Below, piece by piece: positions 49,600-59,830 of a DNA stretch of 64,000 nucleotides. Each line of letters starts with the position of its first letter. The stretch's first letter is position 1. Position numbers and translations under genes: made by a program. The DNA is from Pectinophora gossypiella (lineage: Eukaryota; Arthropoda; Insecta; Lepidoptera; Gelechiidae). Location of the stretch: contig NC_065425.1 of the NCBI RefSeq assembly GCF_024362695.1, positions 11,599,001-11,663,000 on the forward strand, read 5' to 3'. The notes beneath the pieces are model-generated. The model ran no database searches. It worked only from the letters and a program-made list of their open reading frames with translations, and was not told where the DNA came from.

Positions 49600-49860
49600 G
49601 CAGTGCTGGCAACATCAGAGTCTTAATATGTTTTTTTATAGTAATTTATTTTGCTCTGGCAACATTACTTTCCTTATGCCATAGACTTTGCCGACGAGGT
49701 ATGTTTTTCTTATTTCTTTAACTTATGTAAATAAATTCCTATTTTGAATTCATTACAGTCCTCTTTAACACTATCTCGAAGGAGTTTATTTACCGGAGCT
49801 CACACCACCTCCAACATTGGTCCCCCGAGTGTTTCCAACAGAGAGGAATCTAAATTATTT
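49600..49860 (+). mobile_element. Possible LTR end and internal start
   Basis: GTGCTGGCAACATCAGAG, a poly-A-signal-like GTAAATAAATTCC, CACACCACCTCCAACA and then TTGGTCCCCCGAGTG. An ACA end followed by TTGGTCC resembles LTR/primer-site junctions of insect LTR retrotransposons. No second LTR or gag/pol frame found. Confidence 0.3.
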
Positions 49861-50249
49861 AAATATGTTACAACCTCGTAAAAATATTATTTTAACAAAA
49901 AAGTTCCGTCTTTCAGCCTCATTTCGGAAACATTTCTTAAGGATTTGGAAAACATCTTCAACTACAAGACACTCTGAATTTATCAAGTGGTTATAATCAG
50001 AATTATTTTAATAATCTTTCTGCGCAAGATAGCACATCTTTTTATAGAATTTTACCTCTTTGATATAGTTTTTTATTCTTTTATTGCCTTTGTGGTTTTG
50101 ATGACTTTGTCTTTCGTCTTCTTGTAAAATACATTGCTGTTTGCATGAGAACCGGTTTATTATTGGTAGGTCGCCAATAATTTCAATGCAGTTTTTTACC
50201 GCCTGTAGGCACCTGGTTGATCTTGCCCTTTACCATTAAGCCATGATAG

Positions 50250-50318
50250 ACATAAAGTTAGATAGATAGATAATTTATTTGCGTGTAGACAGCAATCACA
50301 AAGGAGAATGGGCGAATC
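50250..50318 (-). mobile_element. LINE 3' end with (TATC)n tail, inverted
   Basis: AGATAGATAGATAATTTATT then TGCGTGTAGACAGCAATCAC. Directly outside the large inverted repeat. Confidence 0.4.
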
Positions 50319-50826
50319 TGGTCCAAGAACCTCCACTGATGAGACTTATATGTAATGAAAGCTTATGCTTTCTCTATGAATCTGGCAAAGTTCTATCAGA
50401 TTCTGTCCCGGGGTTCTTTTTTTACGGCCATGTTTGTCCTGGCTAAAAATGTGATAAAATACAGTGGGAGCTAAAATCGGCTCAAGATTTGTTGCTGGAT
50501 AACTAAGTCTACATAAATAATTATGTATCATATTGTATATCATTTTAAAGAGGATCTTTTCCAGAATCCGAAACATAAAAAAAAACAAAAAAAAATCTTT
50601 TTGTAAGCGAATTATAGTCAATTTATATCTGCAGCGCCATTGTTTCTCGGTAGCTAAGTTCAAGTTTCATGCCTTTTACCCCTTCCAAAAGTATCTTACC
50701 GATTTTTTTTATATTGCTTCCGGAATTTGATCTGAGTGATAATAACAAGAAAAATAAATAAACACCTCTCCGATAGAGACCGGCTAAGCTATTGCCTATT
50801 GCAAGAAATCGTCATCATTAGCAAGT
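50319..50826 (+). repeat. Large inverted repeat, left arm, unit A
   Basis: Runs from GGTCCAAGAACCTCCACTGA to CGTCATCATTAGCAAGT. It is matched almost perfectly in reverse by 54160-54668. Both strands carry short open frames, but neither reads as a known protein. Unit A also resembles unit B (52660-53165) at roughly 70 percent by eye (shared GGTCCAAGAACCTCCACT, TTTTACGG.CATGTTTGTCCT, CGATAGAG.CCG), so each arm holds two diverged tandem units. Confidence 0.92.
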
Positions 50827-51096
50827 TGTCGCGAGCGCCGAGCGCCGCGATAACGTTTGACAACCAATATTCATCACTGGCAACCCTATCCGGAAGTAGC
50901 GATCTATCTAGTTTATGGTCAATGAATCTTAACGGCATCTTCAGTTCCGTACATTCGTTCGTTAGTGACAAACGTGCCAGTGCCAGTGCCAGACGCATCC
51001 CACGAAGCAAGAAACCACATGGGCTGTTCCCCCTAAAGCTAAGTATACTTTATTTCCTAGAATAATTTCTAAGTAGTGGAATGAGGCCCTTTTACC

Positions 51097-51215
51097 AAGG
51101 ACGCCACCGCCATTGTTGACCAGTCCATACGCTCAATTGTAAAGGACGCCACCGCCATTGTTGACCAGTCCATACGCTCAATTGTAAAGGACGCTACCGC
51201 CATTGTTGACTAGCA
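51097..51215. repeat. 45-bp tandem repeat, 2.6 copies
   Basis: AAGGACGCCACCGCCATTGT followed by TGACCAGTCCATACGCTCAA and TTGTA starts at 51097, 51142 and 51187; the third copy is truncated after TTGTTGAC. Confidence 0.95.
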
Positions 51216-51437
51216 GTTCGTGTACAAATTGTTATCTTAACGTCTACTGTCTATTTATTTGTAAATCTCTTGTGTAAATGTTTTATTATGTGTACAGATA
51301 GTAAGTTATGTGTTATTCCGGGTTTGGTTTTATACTTGTTGCTGTGGCGTCCCTATATAATGAACGTTTCTTTCTTTCCGTCTATAATATCAATGTAAAG
51401 AGGTAATATCCTTGGCTTGCCCCCAAACGTCAAGTAA

Positions 51438-52229
51438 CAGTTGAATCACCCCGGACTCCGATAATAGATGAATGGCCTGGTTTATCCAGCATGAGTTGTA
51501 TCACCCCGGACTCCGGTAATAGATGAATGGCCTGGTTTATCCAGCATGAGTTGTATCACCCCGGACTCCGGTAATAGATGAATGGCTTGGTTTATCCAGC
51601 ATGAGTTGTATCACCCCGGACTCCGGTAATAGATGAATGGCCTGGTTTATCCAGCATGAGTTGTATCACCCCGGACTCCGGTAATAGATGAATGGCCTGG
51701 TTTATCCAGCATGAGTTGTATCACCCCGGACTCCGGTAATAGTTGAATGGTCTGGTTTATCCAGCATGAGTTGAATCACCCCGGTCTCCGGAAATAGTTG
51801 TATCACCCCGGTCTCCGGAACATATGAATAGCCTGGTAAATCCGGCAAGAGTTGAATCACCCCGGTCTCCGGAAATAGTTGTATCACCCCGGTCTCCGGA
51901 ACATATGAATAGCCTGGTAAATCCGGCAAGAGTTGAATCACCCCGGTCTCCGGAAATAGTTGTATCACCCCGGTCTCCGGAACATATGAATAGCCTGGTA
52001 AATCCGGCAAGAGTTGAATCACCCCGGTCTCCGGAAATAGTTGTATCACCCCGGTCTCCGGAACATATGAATAGCCTGGTAAATCCGGCAAGAGTTGAAT
52101 CACCCCGGTCTCCGGAAATAGTTGTATCACCCCGGACTCCGGAACAGATGAATTGCCTGGTATATCCGGCAAGAGTTGAATCACCCCGATCTCCGGAAAC
52201 AGTTGAATCACCCCGGACTCCGGTAATAG
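51438..52229. repeat. Minisatellite switching from 55-bp to 81-bp units
   Basis: Six units of 55 bp (51438-51767: GAGTTGTATCACCCCGGACT, CCGGTAATAGATGAATGGCC, TGGTTTATCCAGCAT) are followed by five units of 81 bp (51768-52172) and a partial unit. The 81-bp unit contains an extra 26-bp copy of the CACCCCGGTCTCCGGAA module. Because 81 is divisible by three, long open frames of 27-residue repeats appear on both strands (51702-52211 minus, 51824-52267 plus); I regard them as artefacts. Confidence 0.97.
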
Positions 52230-52620
52230 TTTATGCTATGAGACTTCCCGAATGCTACACTTGCTGAGAACTTTCTAAATCTAGTAAATGAGACGCTACT
52301 GACCGACTACCAGTTTCGACAATGAATTATCTTACCACCTCATATGTATTGTAATCAACATATTATTATGTTCCCTTTTAACTCTAACAATTCCCTAAGT
52401 TGGTCTCAAATTACTCAGTGGCAACAGTGGTGTCATAATATCATTTTCAACTACAGGTGGTGCGCTAAAGTTCCGCGAGTGTGGACAACATAAGCAAGCA
52501 GATAATGGTAAGATTCAGGCATCCATATTTCGTTGTATCGTGACGCATGTTATACCCTAAATTAATTCTATTATAAAGTTACATCACCTTCTCTTGAAAA
52601 GTATACATGCGTTCACGACA

Positions 52621-53226
52621 CAAGTCATTACGGTATTGCATATTATAAGCTTATCAGCAACTTGGAACTTGGTCCAAGAACCTCCACTGGTGAGACTTGC
52701 ATGTAATGATAGCTTATACTTGTCCTATGATTCTGGCAAAGTTCTATCAAACTCTGTCCTAGGGTTTTTTTACGGTCATGTTTGTCCTGAGTGTACAGTA
52801 GTGGACTGCAAAATCACCTCAGGATTTGTTGTCGATAAACTATTTAACAAAGTCTATATACATAATTATATATCATAATGTATATCAATTTTAAAGGGGA
52901 AGGTTATCAGAATCAGAAACACAAATAAAAAAAATGCATTATGTAAACGACTTTTAGCCAACTCACGTCCGTAGCACCATTTTTCTCAGCAGCTACGTAC
53001 GAGTTTCGCGCCTTCCAACCTTTCCAAAGGAGCCCAATCATTTTTTTCCTTCTTCTGATATTGCATTCTTAACCTGACAAGTGACAACAAAGAAAAAAAA
53101 ATAGATACCATTCCGATAGAGGCCGCGTAAGCTATGGACCTATTGCAAGATAACGTACTCAAAGTCTAGTCATTATAATCCAACAGACGTAACATGATTA
53201 GAATGCGGCGGGACGGAAATGTAGTA
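52621..53226 (+). repeat. Large inverted repeat, left arm, unit B
   Basis: Continues the left arm after the LTR-like insertion, from CAAGTCATTACGGTATTGCA to GGACGGAAATGTAGTA. Matched in reverse by 53550-54164. Translations of the two arms over 80 codons are identical, indicating very recent duplication or gene conversion. Small indels exist near 53070-53100. Confidence 0.92.
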
Positions 53227-53549
53227 CATCGCCTTATGCGAAAGAGACGAAATATGTGTCTCTTTAATACTAACAGCAATACAACTATACAGCTTAGTAC
53301 GAGAGAAACAAGAAATAAGTCATTCTAATCAAGATGCAATACAATGACTCTATTGTATACAAAAGAAACACATTTATTAAACAAGTTCAGGCAATAACTG
53401 GTGCAAAAGGCGGCTTTATTGCCAAGGTAGCAATTACTACCAGGCAACCTTACGTTTACGATAAGTACGTTTGTTGTACCATTCGGCATTGTTTATAAGA
53501 CAAGATATAAGCCTGGATTAATAAAACAAGATTGTGGTGAAAGAAAACA
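53227..53549. other. Spacer of the large inverted repeat
   Basis: 323 bp between the arms. Contains AAAAGGCGGCTTTATTGCCA and TACCAGGCAACCTTACG, the LINE UTR box also at 22757, 60812 and 63222, here on the minus strand, and a CACATTTATTAAACAAG stretch. No transposase-like frame. Confidence 0.8.
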
Positions 53550-54159
53550 TACTACATTTGCGTCCTCCCGCATTCTAATCATGTTACGTCTGTTGGATTA
53601 TAATGACTAGCCTTTGAGTACGTTATCTTGCAATAGGTCCATAGCTTACGCGGCCTCTATCGGAATGGTATCTATTTTATTTCTTGTTGTTGTCACTTAG
53701 TCTTGTCAGGTTAAGAATGCAATATCAGAAGAAGGAAAAAATGATTGGGCTTCTTTGGAAAGGTTGGAAGGCGCGAAACTCGTACGTAGCTGCTGAGAAA
53801 AATGGTGCTACGGACGTGAGTTGGCTAAAAGTCGTTTACATACTTAATGCATTTTTTTATTTGTGTTTCAGATTCTGATAACCTTCCCCTTTAAAATTGA
53901 TATACATTATGATATATAATTATGTATATAGACTTTGTTAAATAGTTTATCGACAACAAATCCTGAGGTGATTTTGCAGTCCACTACTGTACACTCAGGA
54001 CAAACATGGCCGTAAAAAAACCCTAGGACAGAGTTTGATAGAACTTTGCCAGAATCATAGGACAAGTATAAGCTATCATTACATGCAAGTCTCACCAGTG
54101 GAGGTTCTTGGACCAAGTTCCAAGTTGCTGATAAGCTTATAATATGCAATACCGTAATG
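53550..54159 (-). repeat. Large inverted repeat, right arm, unit B
   Basis: Reverse partner of 52621-53226. Joins unit A without interruption at 54160, showing the original uninterrupted arm. Confidence 0.92.
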
Positions 54160-54668
54160 ACTTGCTAATGATGACGATTTCTTGCAATAGGCAATAGCTT
54201 AGCCGGTCTCTATCGGAGAGGTGTTTATTTATTTTTCTTGTTATTATCACTCAGATCAAATTCCGGAAGCAATATAAAAAAAATCGGTAAGATACTTTTG
54301 GAAGGGGTAAAAGGCATGAAACTTGAACTTAGCTACCGAGAAACAATGGCGCTGCAGATATAAATTGACTATAATTCGCTTACAAAAAGATTTTTTTTTG
54401 TTTTTTTTTATGTTTCGGATTCTGGAAAAGATCCTCTTTAAAATGATATACAATATGATACATAATTATTTATGTAGACTTAGTTATCCAGCAACAAATC
54501 TTGAGTCGATTTTAGCTCCCACTGTATTTTATCACATTTTTAGCCAGGACAAACATGGCCGTAAAAAAAGAACCCCGGGACAGAATCTGATAGGACTTTG
54601 CCAGAATCATAGGGAAAGCATAAGCTTTTATTACATATAAGTCTCATCAGTGGAGGTTCTTGGACCAA
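54160..54668 (-). repeat. Large inverted repeat, right arm, unit A
   Basis: Reverse partner of 50319-50826. The 105-codon frame at 54323-54640 differs from its counterpart at 50346-50663 at only about four residues. The outer boundary is at TTCTTGGACCAAGTTTC. Confidence 0.92.
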
Positions 54669-54687
54669 GTTTCATACAAAAGTGCCC

Positions 54688-54790
54688 ATTGTCATTTAAG
54701 ATTCACGCTCTCGTCGGTGTAGCATTCTTCATGCTACTTTCACGGAAAAATAGGGCTGTAGTTTCCCTCTTGCCCTCCGCCTAACCACAA
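54688..54790 (-). mobile_element. RTE-type tail (L3), inverted
   Basis: TCATTTAAGATTCACGCTCT, CGTCGGTGTAGCATTCTTCA, TGCTACTTTCACGGAAAAAT, TTTCCCTCTTGCCCTCCGCC. Confidence 0.6.
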
Positions 54791-54811
54791 TATATACAGA
54801 TAATATAATAA

Positions 54812-54972
54812 TTATAACACATAATAACGGGCTTTTACCGCGATAAATCAGGGATATGAAACTTCCAAGTCATCCTGTGATCATGGTACTTTAACAAAGT
54901 CGAAATATCGAGAGTCTCATATCCCTGATTTAAACGCGGTAAGAACCCAAAATTATGTGTTTTAATTATGAT
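54812..54972. mobile_element. MITE-C, palindromic copy
   Basis: ATTATAACACATAATAACGG, GCTTTTACCGCGATAAATCA, GGGATATGAAACTTCC, then inverted: GAGTCTCATATCCCTGATTT, AAACGCGGTAAGAACCC, ATTATGTGTTTTAATTATG. About 160 bp. Confidence 0.8.
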
Positions 54973-55523
54973 AATAAAAAAGTGATAAAACGTCGGATTT
55001 ATTATTAAAATTTTCTTAATTAATATTCGTAAATAAGTTAAATAGAAAAAAGTACATGTTTTTTCTTAGTTTTAGATCTGTCTTTATTTAGTAATCAGAA
55101 TTTTATCATTTATCTTGAAACTAGTAGAGGACCCAATTGCCGTGGGCTTTTTATATTACGTTATGTTATAGATATATTATGTTACAAAGTTTGTCCGTAG
55201 CTACCCAGTTTTATGTTTTTGTAAGAGAGATTGTATTAGACCGGGGCTTTTATTTCCTAATAAAATAAAAGTAACGCAGGGTAAAGAAGGTGAGTGGGTA
55301 TAAGCTTATAAAGCTTTTTAATGTAAGCGTGGCAATATTACCTGATACGCGTAATATCACCCCCTATTTGGGTAAATGTGGGCAATATATTTGCACAAAA
55401 CAAAGGATTACTGACTTCGGGTTTAACACAAGAGAGTAATTATGTTTTGCGGTGAAATCTTTTTGTTTAAATTACATGTGGTTTTGTACTTTTACATTAT
55501 TATTATCAATGTTTATCTTCATT
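54973..55523. other. No gene seen
   Basis: Contains GATCTGTCTTTATTTAGTAA (inverted LINE end, also at 41914). The remainder unassigned. Confidence 0.3.
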
Positions 55524-55688
55524 GTCTCTTCTATCGTGGATTGTTAGGTCACTGAACTTATCAACCCTGGCGTCAGGATTAATATTTACCCGCCAAAGGC
55601 TCCTGACATGGCTGATTATAACGATTACTCACTTATATCAGTACATAGTAACCGGGACCAACGGCTTAACGTGCCTTCCGAAGAACGA
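55524..55688 (-). mobile_element. SINE-1, 3' half, degenerate
   Basis: CTTCTATCGTGGATTGTTAG, AACCCTGGCGTCAGGATTAA, CCGCCAAAGGCTCCTGACAT, CCGGGACCAACGGCTTAACG. No head. Confidence 0.75.
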
Positions 55689-56151
55689 ATCTGTTTGTTT
55701 TCTCTAAAAAAATATTTAAAAAGAAACATCAACACGGAAAACATGATAAATATTTATTATAATTTAACACAAAAAAGAAATGTTTCGGTTTTCCCTCTCC
55801 CTCCGGATGTAATTTGATTTTTAAAAGAAGGTTACTTTTAACAAAGTTTAACGTTTCACCCCGGACAGGGCAGAGTAAAGCTGGCATCCCACTGACAGCG
55901 GGAGAACTCCGGACGAAATCCGGAAAATAGTTCGTCGGAGTTGTTAGAGTCATCCGAAAATCCAACAAATCACGTCAAAATACCACACCCGTATACCTCT
56001 GCCTACCCCTTTAAGGATACAGACGAGATGTGGTATATACTAAAATAAAAATTAACAAACACCAATGAAATTAACAAATACCAAATCACTTTACTCTCCG
56101 TTTTTCCTGACGATTTTTTCCACCACCGCACCATTTATGACCAAACATGAA
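55689..56151. other. No gene seen
   Basis: RTE-tail-like box CTCTGCCTACCCCTTTAAGG at 55998. A 79-codon minus-strand frame (55729-55968) has no known domain. Confidence 0.3.
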
Positions 56152-56282
56152 TTCAAACACAAATTCGAAAATTCAAAATCATTGGTTTAGGCCCGTGCTG
56201 GGTAGTTACTCAGTTCATTGAATCGAACTTGTGACCGTACTGTGAGTCTAACGTTGTTCCAATCGAACTAACACGGCTCGTC
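56152..56282 (-). mobile_element. SINE-4, tRNA-like end
   Basis: CATGAATTCAAACACAAATT, CATTGGTTTAGGCCCGTGCT, TTGAATCGAACTTGTGACCG, TTGTTCCAATCGAACTAACA. Includes B-box and A-box remnants on the minus strand. Confidence 0.65.
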
Positions 56283-56299
56283 AAAATATTAGCAATAAT

Positions 56300-56420
56300 C
56301 CTATAAACAAATAAAGAAAAAAAAATAAAGATCCAATAAAGAAAGAAGAAAAAAAAAGATAAGAAGAAGAAAAAATAAATAAGAAAAAAAAAGAAAGAAA
56401 AATCAATAAAGATTCAATAA
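56300..56420. repeat. Purine-rich low-complexity tract
   Basis: Almost only A and G (AAAGAAAGAAGAAAAAAAAA, GATAAGAAGAAG), followed by AATAAAGATTC repeats. Confidence 0.9.
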
Positions 56421-56740
56421 AGATTCTATCTATCTATATTGAATATAAGCGATGTTTCAGATTTCTCTAATATTTTTTTTATAATATGTAGTTCATAATA
56501 TTTATGCTTCATTTAAAAGTGCAGTGCAGCCTTTTGAATAATAAGTAACTTGAATTGCCAAAAAGAGTGTAACTAAGAACGTGTCCACTAACACATTTTT
56601 TTCTTACTTTTTGTATGAATTTTCTCAATTTTTGATTTTGATTTTTGTTGGGGAAATGTTGCCAGGGTTTTGGGCGCTCTGCATCAGTGGCGCGCTGGAA
56701 TAAGTATTCTATTTATAATAAGCTGGTGTTGTTTTTATTG

Positions 56741-57065
56741 TCTTCTTCTTATTGTGTGGATTGTGAAGTGGAATACCAGCCTCATCAAACCTGGTGTCAG
56801 GGTTATGATTAAGCCGCCAAATGCCCCTGACATGGCTCATATTATAACGATTACTCACTTACATCAGTAAATAGTAACCGGGACCAATGGCTTCACGTGC
56901 CTTCCGAAGCACGGATCATCTTACTTTCGGACAATTAGTTGATCAGCATGTAATGTCCTAACCAAACTAGGGATCACAAAGTGATTTTTGTGATACCCAC
57001 CGGGATTCGAACCCGGGGCTTCCGGATCGTGACCTCAACGCTCAACCATTGGACCACAGAGGCCG
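56741..57065 (-). mobile_element. SINE-1, complete inverted copy
   Basis: TCTTCTTCTTATTGTGTGGA at the tail, AAGCCGCCAAATGCCCCTGA, GGATCATCTTACTTTCGGAC, CCGGGATTCGAACCCGGGGC (B box), CTCAACCATTGGACCACAG (A box). 325 bp. Confidence 0.92.
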
Positions 57066-57131
57066 TTTATTGATTTTTTTTGCGTATTTATAATATATCC
57101 GAATATTTTACTTTCTGTGCAATAAAAAATA

Positions 57132-57345
57132 TTGATTGAATTTTGTTTAAAGATTAAACCAGTGGGGACCGTCCTTAACACTGGCACTCCCGCATTTCAC
57201 CGAGCGTATATCAGTGGCTGTGCAACCCAGTTGGCGGGTTGCCAGCGGCGCGGCCTTGGCTGGCGGCCCTGTCACGGGTGCTCGGTGACGTCCGGCCCGG
57301 GATACGGGTTTTGGGGGTGTGTTGGCTGCATTTATAAATGTCTAT
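57132..57345. other. GC-rich patch
   Basis: CGGGTTGCCAGCGGCGCGG, GGCTGGCGGCCCTGTCACGG, GCTCGGTGACGTCCGGCCCG. Unlike the surrounding base composition. A 72-codon frame here matches no family I know. Confidence 0.35.
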
Positions 57346-57349
57346 TTTG

Positions 57350-57500
57350 ACATAACATAAGCTCACAATCATATCCCAATTGGGGTAGGCCTAGAACATC
57401 CATCGCAAGATGAACTAAGCACCCACACCGAGTTTTCTGTTAGACCAACGTGGTAGATCGTGACCCGTATCGCCATCTATAATGGTCGAGCTAACTGTGT
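57350..57500 (-). mobile_element. RTE-type tail (L9), longest copy, inverted
   Basis: TAAGCTCACAATCATATCCC, AATTGGGGTAGGCC, ATCCATCGCAAGATGAACTA, AGCACCCACACCGAG, GTTAGACCAACGTGGTAG, CCGTATCGCCATCTATAATG. Confidence 0.7.
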
Positions 57501-58084
57501 TAGTTAAACTTGTACTTGAGGTAAATTAAAAACTCATTGGTGCAAGTCCGGTGGCGAGGTTTATTTTCAAATATCATTTTATTAAAAATAGAACGTCATT
57601 GAAAAAATAAATTATGTTCAAAATTATGACGTCATGGTATAAGTTGGCAATGGACCGGTTAAGGAGTAATAAAATTAATAAAGGCTTATAATATTAAGGT
57701 ACCGGATAAGATTTTTTGAGAAGATCCATGTGCCCAGCAGTGGGACGTTTATAAGGTATTTGTAAATAAAATTATAAGGTACGTGTTTCTGTTGAAAGTA
57801 TAAATAATAATAGTGTAATTTAAAATTACTTTAATATACTTTTAAAATAAACGTCCGAGAATATTTTAACAAGTGGCAGTTAAAAGTAGATACGATAGTT
57901 AATAATAACTGCATTATAAATTGCAGTCAACAATAAAATGAATTTCCTTTTCAATAAAAACGCTATAATTTATTAAAGTTTCTCTTGAATACCGTATTAC
58001 GGGAATGCTTTAAATAACTACGTTATGTTATAACGTTTATAACACGTAATTACTTTAACAAATGCTTTGTTTCTCGTATTGCCA
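57501..58084. other. No gene seen
   Basis: AT-rich; a SINE-2 tail trace (TGTGCCCAGCAGTGGGACGT) at about 57730 and TGACGTCA at 57627. Nothing else assigned. Confidence 0.3.
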
Positions 58085-58175
58085 TAAAAACAGAATGACG
58101 TAACGCGGCCTCGTAACAACGCGTAGCCGCGTAGACCTCCGTAGCAAACCGCAGAAAATGCTACGCAGTGAAATT
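58085..58175. repeat. GCTACG/CGTAGC cluster, GC-richer
   Basis: AACAACGCGTAGCCGCGTAG, ACCTCCGTAGCAAACCGCAG, AAAATGCTACGCAGTG. Fourth cluster of the family. Confidence 0.55.
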
Positions 58176-58539
58176 AAGCTCATATTTCGAACACTTAATG
58201 TGACATTTTAGACGAAAATTATATAGTAAAATAAGGTCAGGTTTCATGGGAAAGCATTAATATATATCATTAATTTATAAACTTGGCATATAAACTGCTT
58301 TTTGGGAATAAATCTGCCTATTTTATTCTACAAAGTTTGAAATCACCATATAACTTGACCAGTATCCATAAAAGTAAAAACACTTACCTAAGAAATTCAT
58401 CTTGAAGCACTTCCTAGCCTACCTAATACATAACAAAAGTCCTTCTATAAAAAATATTACTTTACTTTTCAATAAAATTGAGCACCAATTTACATTAGAA
58501 AATACATGATACGTTTCGTTTACGAGTACTAGGAGAGTA

Positions 58540-58830
58540 TGGGTTTGTGGAGAGGCATGACTGACGACCTTCCCCCGCGAGTGCCGGGAAGGGAATGCTA
58601 GCGAGGGAGCGAGCCACCGCTATATATACCTTATCCGCACAACCTCACACAGGCACACCCACTACTTCCCACACACACACAGACAGAGTGCAAGAGGGAA
58701 ATCCTACAGCCATTGTCAAAGTAATGGGGATGGAAAAGTTGATCCGAATTGTGCCTTTTAATAATGATCGTCGTAATTATCGTTATTGGGGACTTTTTGT
58801 GAGGAATTCTCGCGGCGATTGACGATTGAG
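58540..58830. promoter_or_regulatory. Low-repeat GC-rich patch with TATA-like motif
   Basis: CGACCTTCCCCCGCGAGTGC, AGCGAGGGAGCGAGCCACCG, then CTATATATACC at about 58619. Composition and the TATA-like motif could mark a promoter, but there is no adjacent exon or conserved frame, so this is weak. Confidence 0.2.
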
Positions 58831-59487
58831 ATTGAGAAAGTACTTTTGTTAGAGCCTAAAGGGGATTTTTCTGGGGATAATTATGGGGATTTATCGAGGC
58901 TTTTACATTCGATTTCCCACTACGAGAATTAAACAATTATTTTTTTCTATAGAAAAATTGCTTCGATTTTTTGTGAGACAATTTCCACAGAAAAAATCTC
59001 ATTTAGAAAAAAAAGTTTTCACTAACAAAAGTCGAGGCAATTTGAGAAAGCGTTCGGTGAAACAACGAATTCAATAGCCAATACGGAACTTCGATAAATA
59101 AAGTGTAAGCAAGAGAAATAGCCGAGATATTTCACTGCCCCTTAACATACACACGCACATTTATAGTTCGTACTGCGCATGTGTGTGTGAGAACAAAGGT
59201 GCCGCGCTTGTAGGCGTGGCCTGCGCTCGGTGTGAGTGTGTTAAATCTTTTATAGGTCGTTGCATTAAGTAATTTAGTATTATGCCTTGCAATTGACAAC
59301 GTCGGTTAAATGTGCAGCTAACTCGTTTATTGAATGCCGGGTTTCAATCACTGACATGTAAAACTGTTTTACACAGCTGATATTGAAGTGACGATAGAGT
59401 CCGTGATAGACTTGTTCGCAGAACTCGTGACTTATTTACTTTAATAATATATTAAGCCTATATTTAATAATATAGGCTTTATTTTGA
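58831..59487. other. No gene seen
   Basis: Low-repeat sequence. GCGCATGTGTGTGTGAGAAC at 59177 and GCGTGGCCTGCGCTCGG at 59213 are GC-richer. A 64-codon Arg/Lys-rich frame at 58883-59077 has no known domain. Confidence 0.3.
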
Positions 59488-59575
59488 AGTCATCATCATC
59501 AATTTATGAGCCACGCTCTTGTCAATGCAGCATTTTCCATGCTACTTTTTTAGGGAAAAATAGGGCAGTGGTTTT
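59488..59575 (-). mobile_element. RTE-type tail (L3), inverted
   Basis: ATCATCATCAATTTATGAGC, CACGCTCTTGTCAATGCAGC, TTCCATGCTACTTTTTTAGG, GGGCAGTGGTTTTAGGG. Confidence 0.65.
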
Positions 59576-59688
59576 AGGGTAGTAGTGTGGTTTTTATTTT
59601 GAAATAAGTAGTTTTATTTGATTAAAATTTTATCCATGTATAGATCACAGATATAATTGGTATCACGTGATTTCCAGGATTTAAAAAA

Positions 59689-59830
59689 GACCTAGTTGGA
59701 ACGCTTGCCTCTCACTCACTTTGAGGTCGCAAATTCGAATCCACAGGCCTAAACTAATGATTGTCGAATTTATGTATGGATCTTTAACATTTTTGGTCGA
59801 ATTCCTACTTTGACTTCCAATAACTTTTTT
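59689..59830 (+). mobile_element. SINE-4, 5' part with both promoter boxes
   Basis: tRNA-like head: CCTAGTTGGAACGCTTGCCT (A-box side) and GGTCGCAAATTCGAATCCAC (B box), then CCTAAACTAATGATTGTCGA and ATTTATGTATGGATC. The only copy here with the complete head. Confidence 0.72.

Larger units (their letters stand above)
50827..52620. mobile_element. 1794-bp LTR-like insertion (solo LTR candidate)
   Basis: Begins TGTCGCGAGCGCCGAGC and ends GCGTTCACGACA, giving TG...CA termini with a TGTCG/CGACA inverted end. CAAGT is duplicated at 50822-50826 and 52621-52625; the opposite palindrome arm has the uninterrupted site with one CAAGT (54160-54164). Such termini with a 5-bp duplication fit a solo LTR of a BEL/Pao or gypsy-like retrotransposon. 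It encodes no recognisable protein. Two tandem arrays lie inside. Another class with 5-bp duplications cannot be excluded. Confidence 0.85.

Noticed and set aside
51702..52267. Long repeat-protein open frames on both strands
   Set aside because: They come from 81-bp repeat units whose length is a multiple of three; they break in the 55-bp part, overlap on opposite strands and lie within an LTR-like insertion.
52594..54149. Identical 80-codon frames at 52594-52878 and 53907-54149 as a duplicated gene
   Set aside because: They are the two arms of the palindrome. The homologous unit A has stops in the same frame, so there is no coding constraint.
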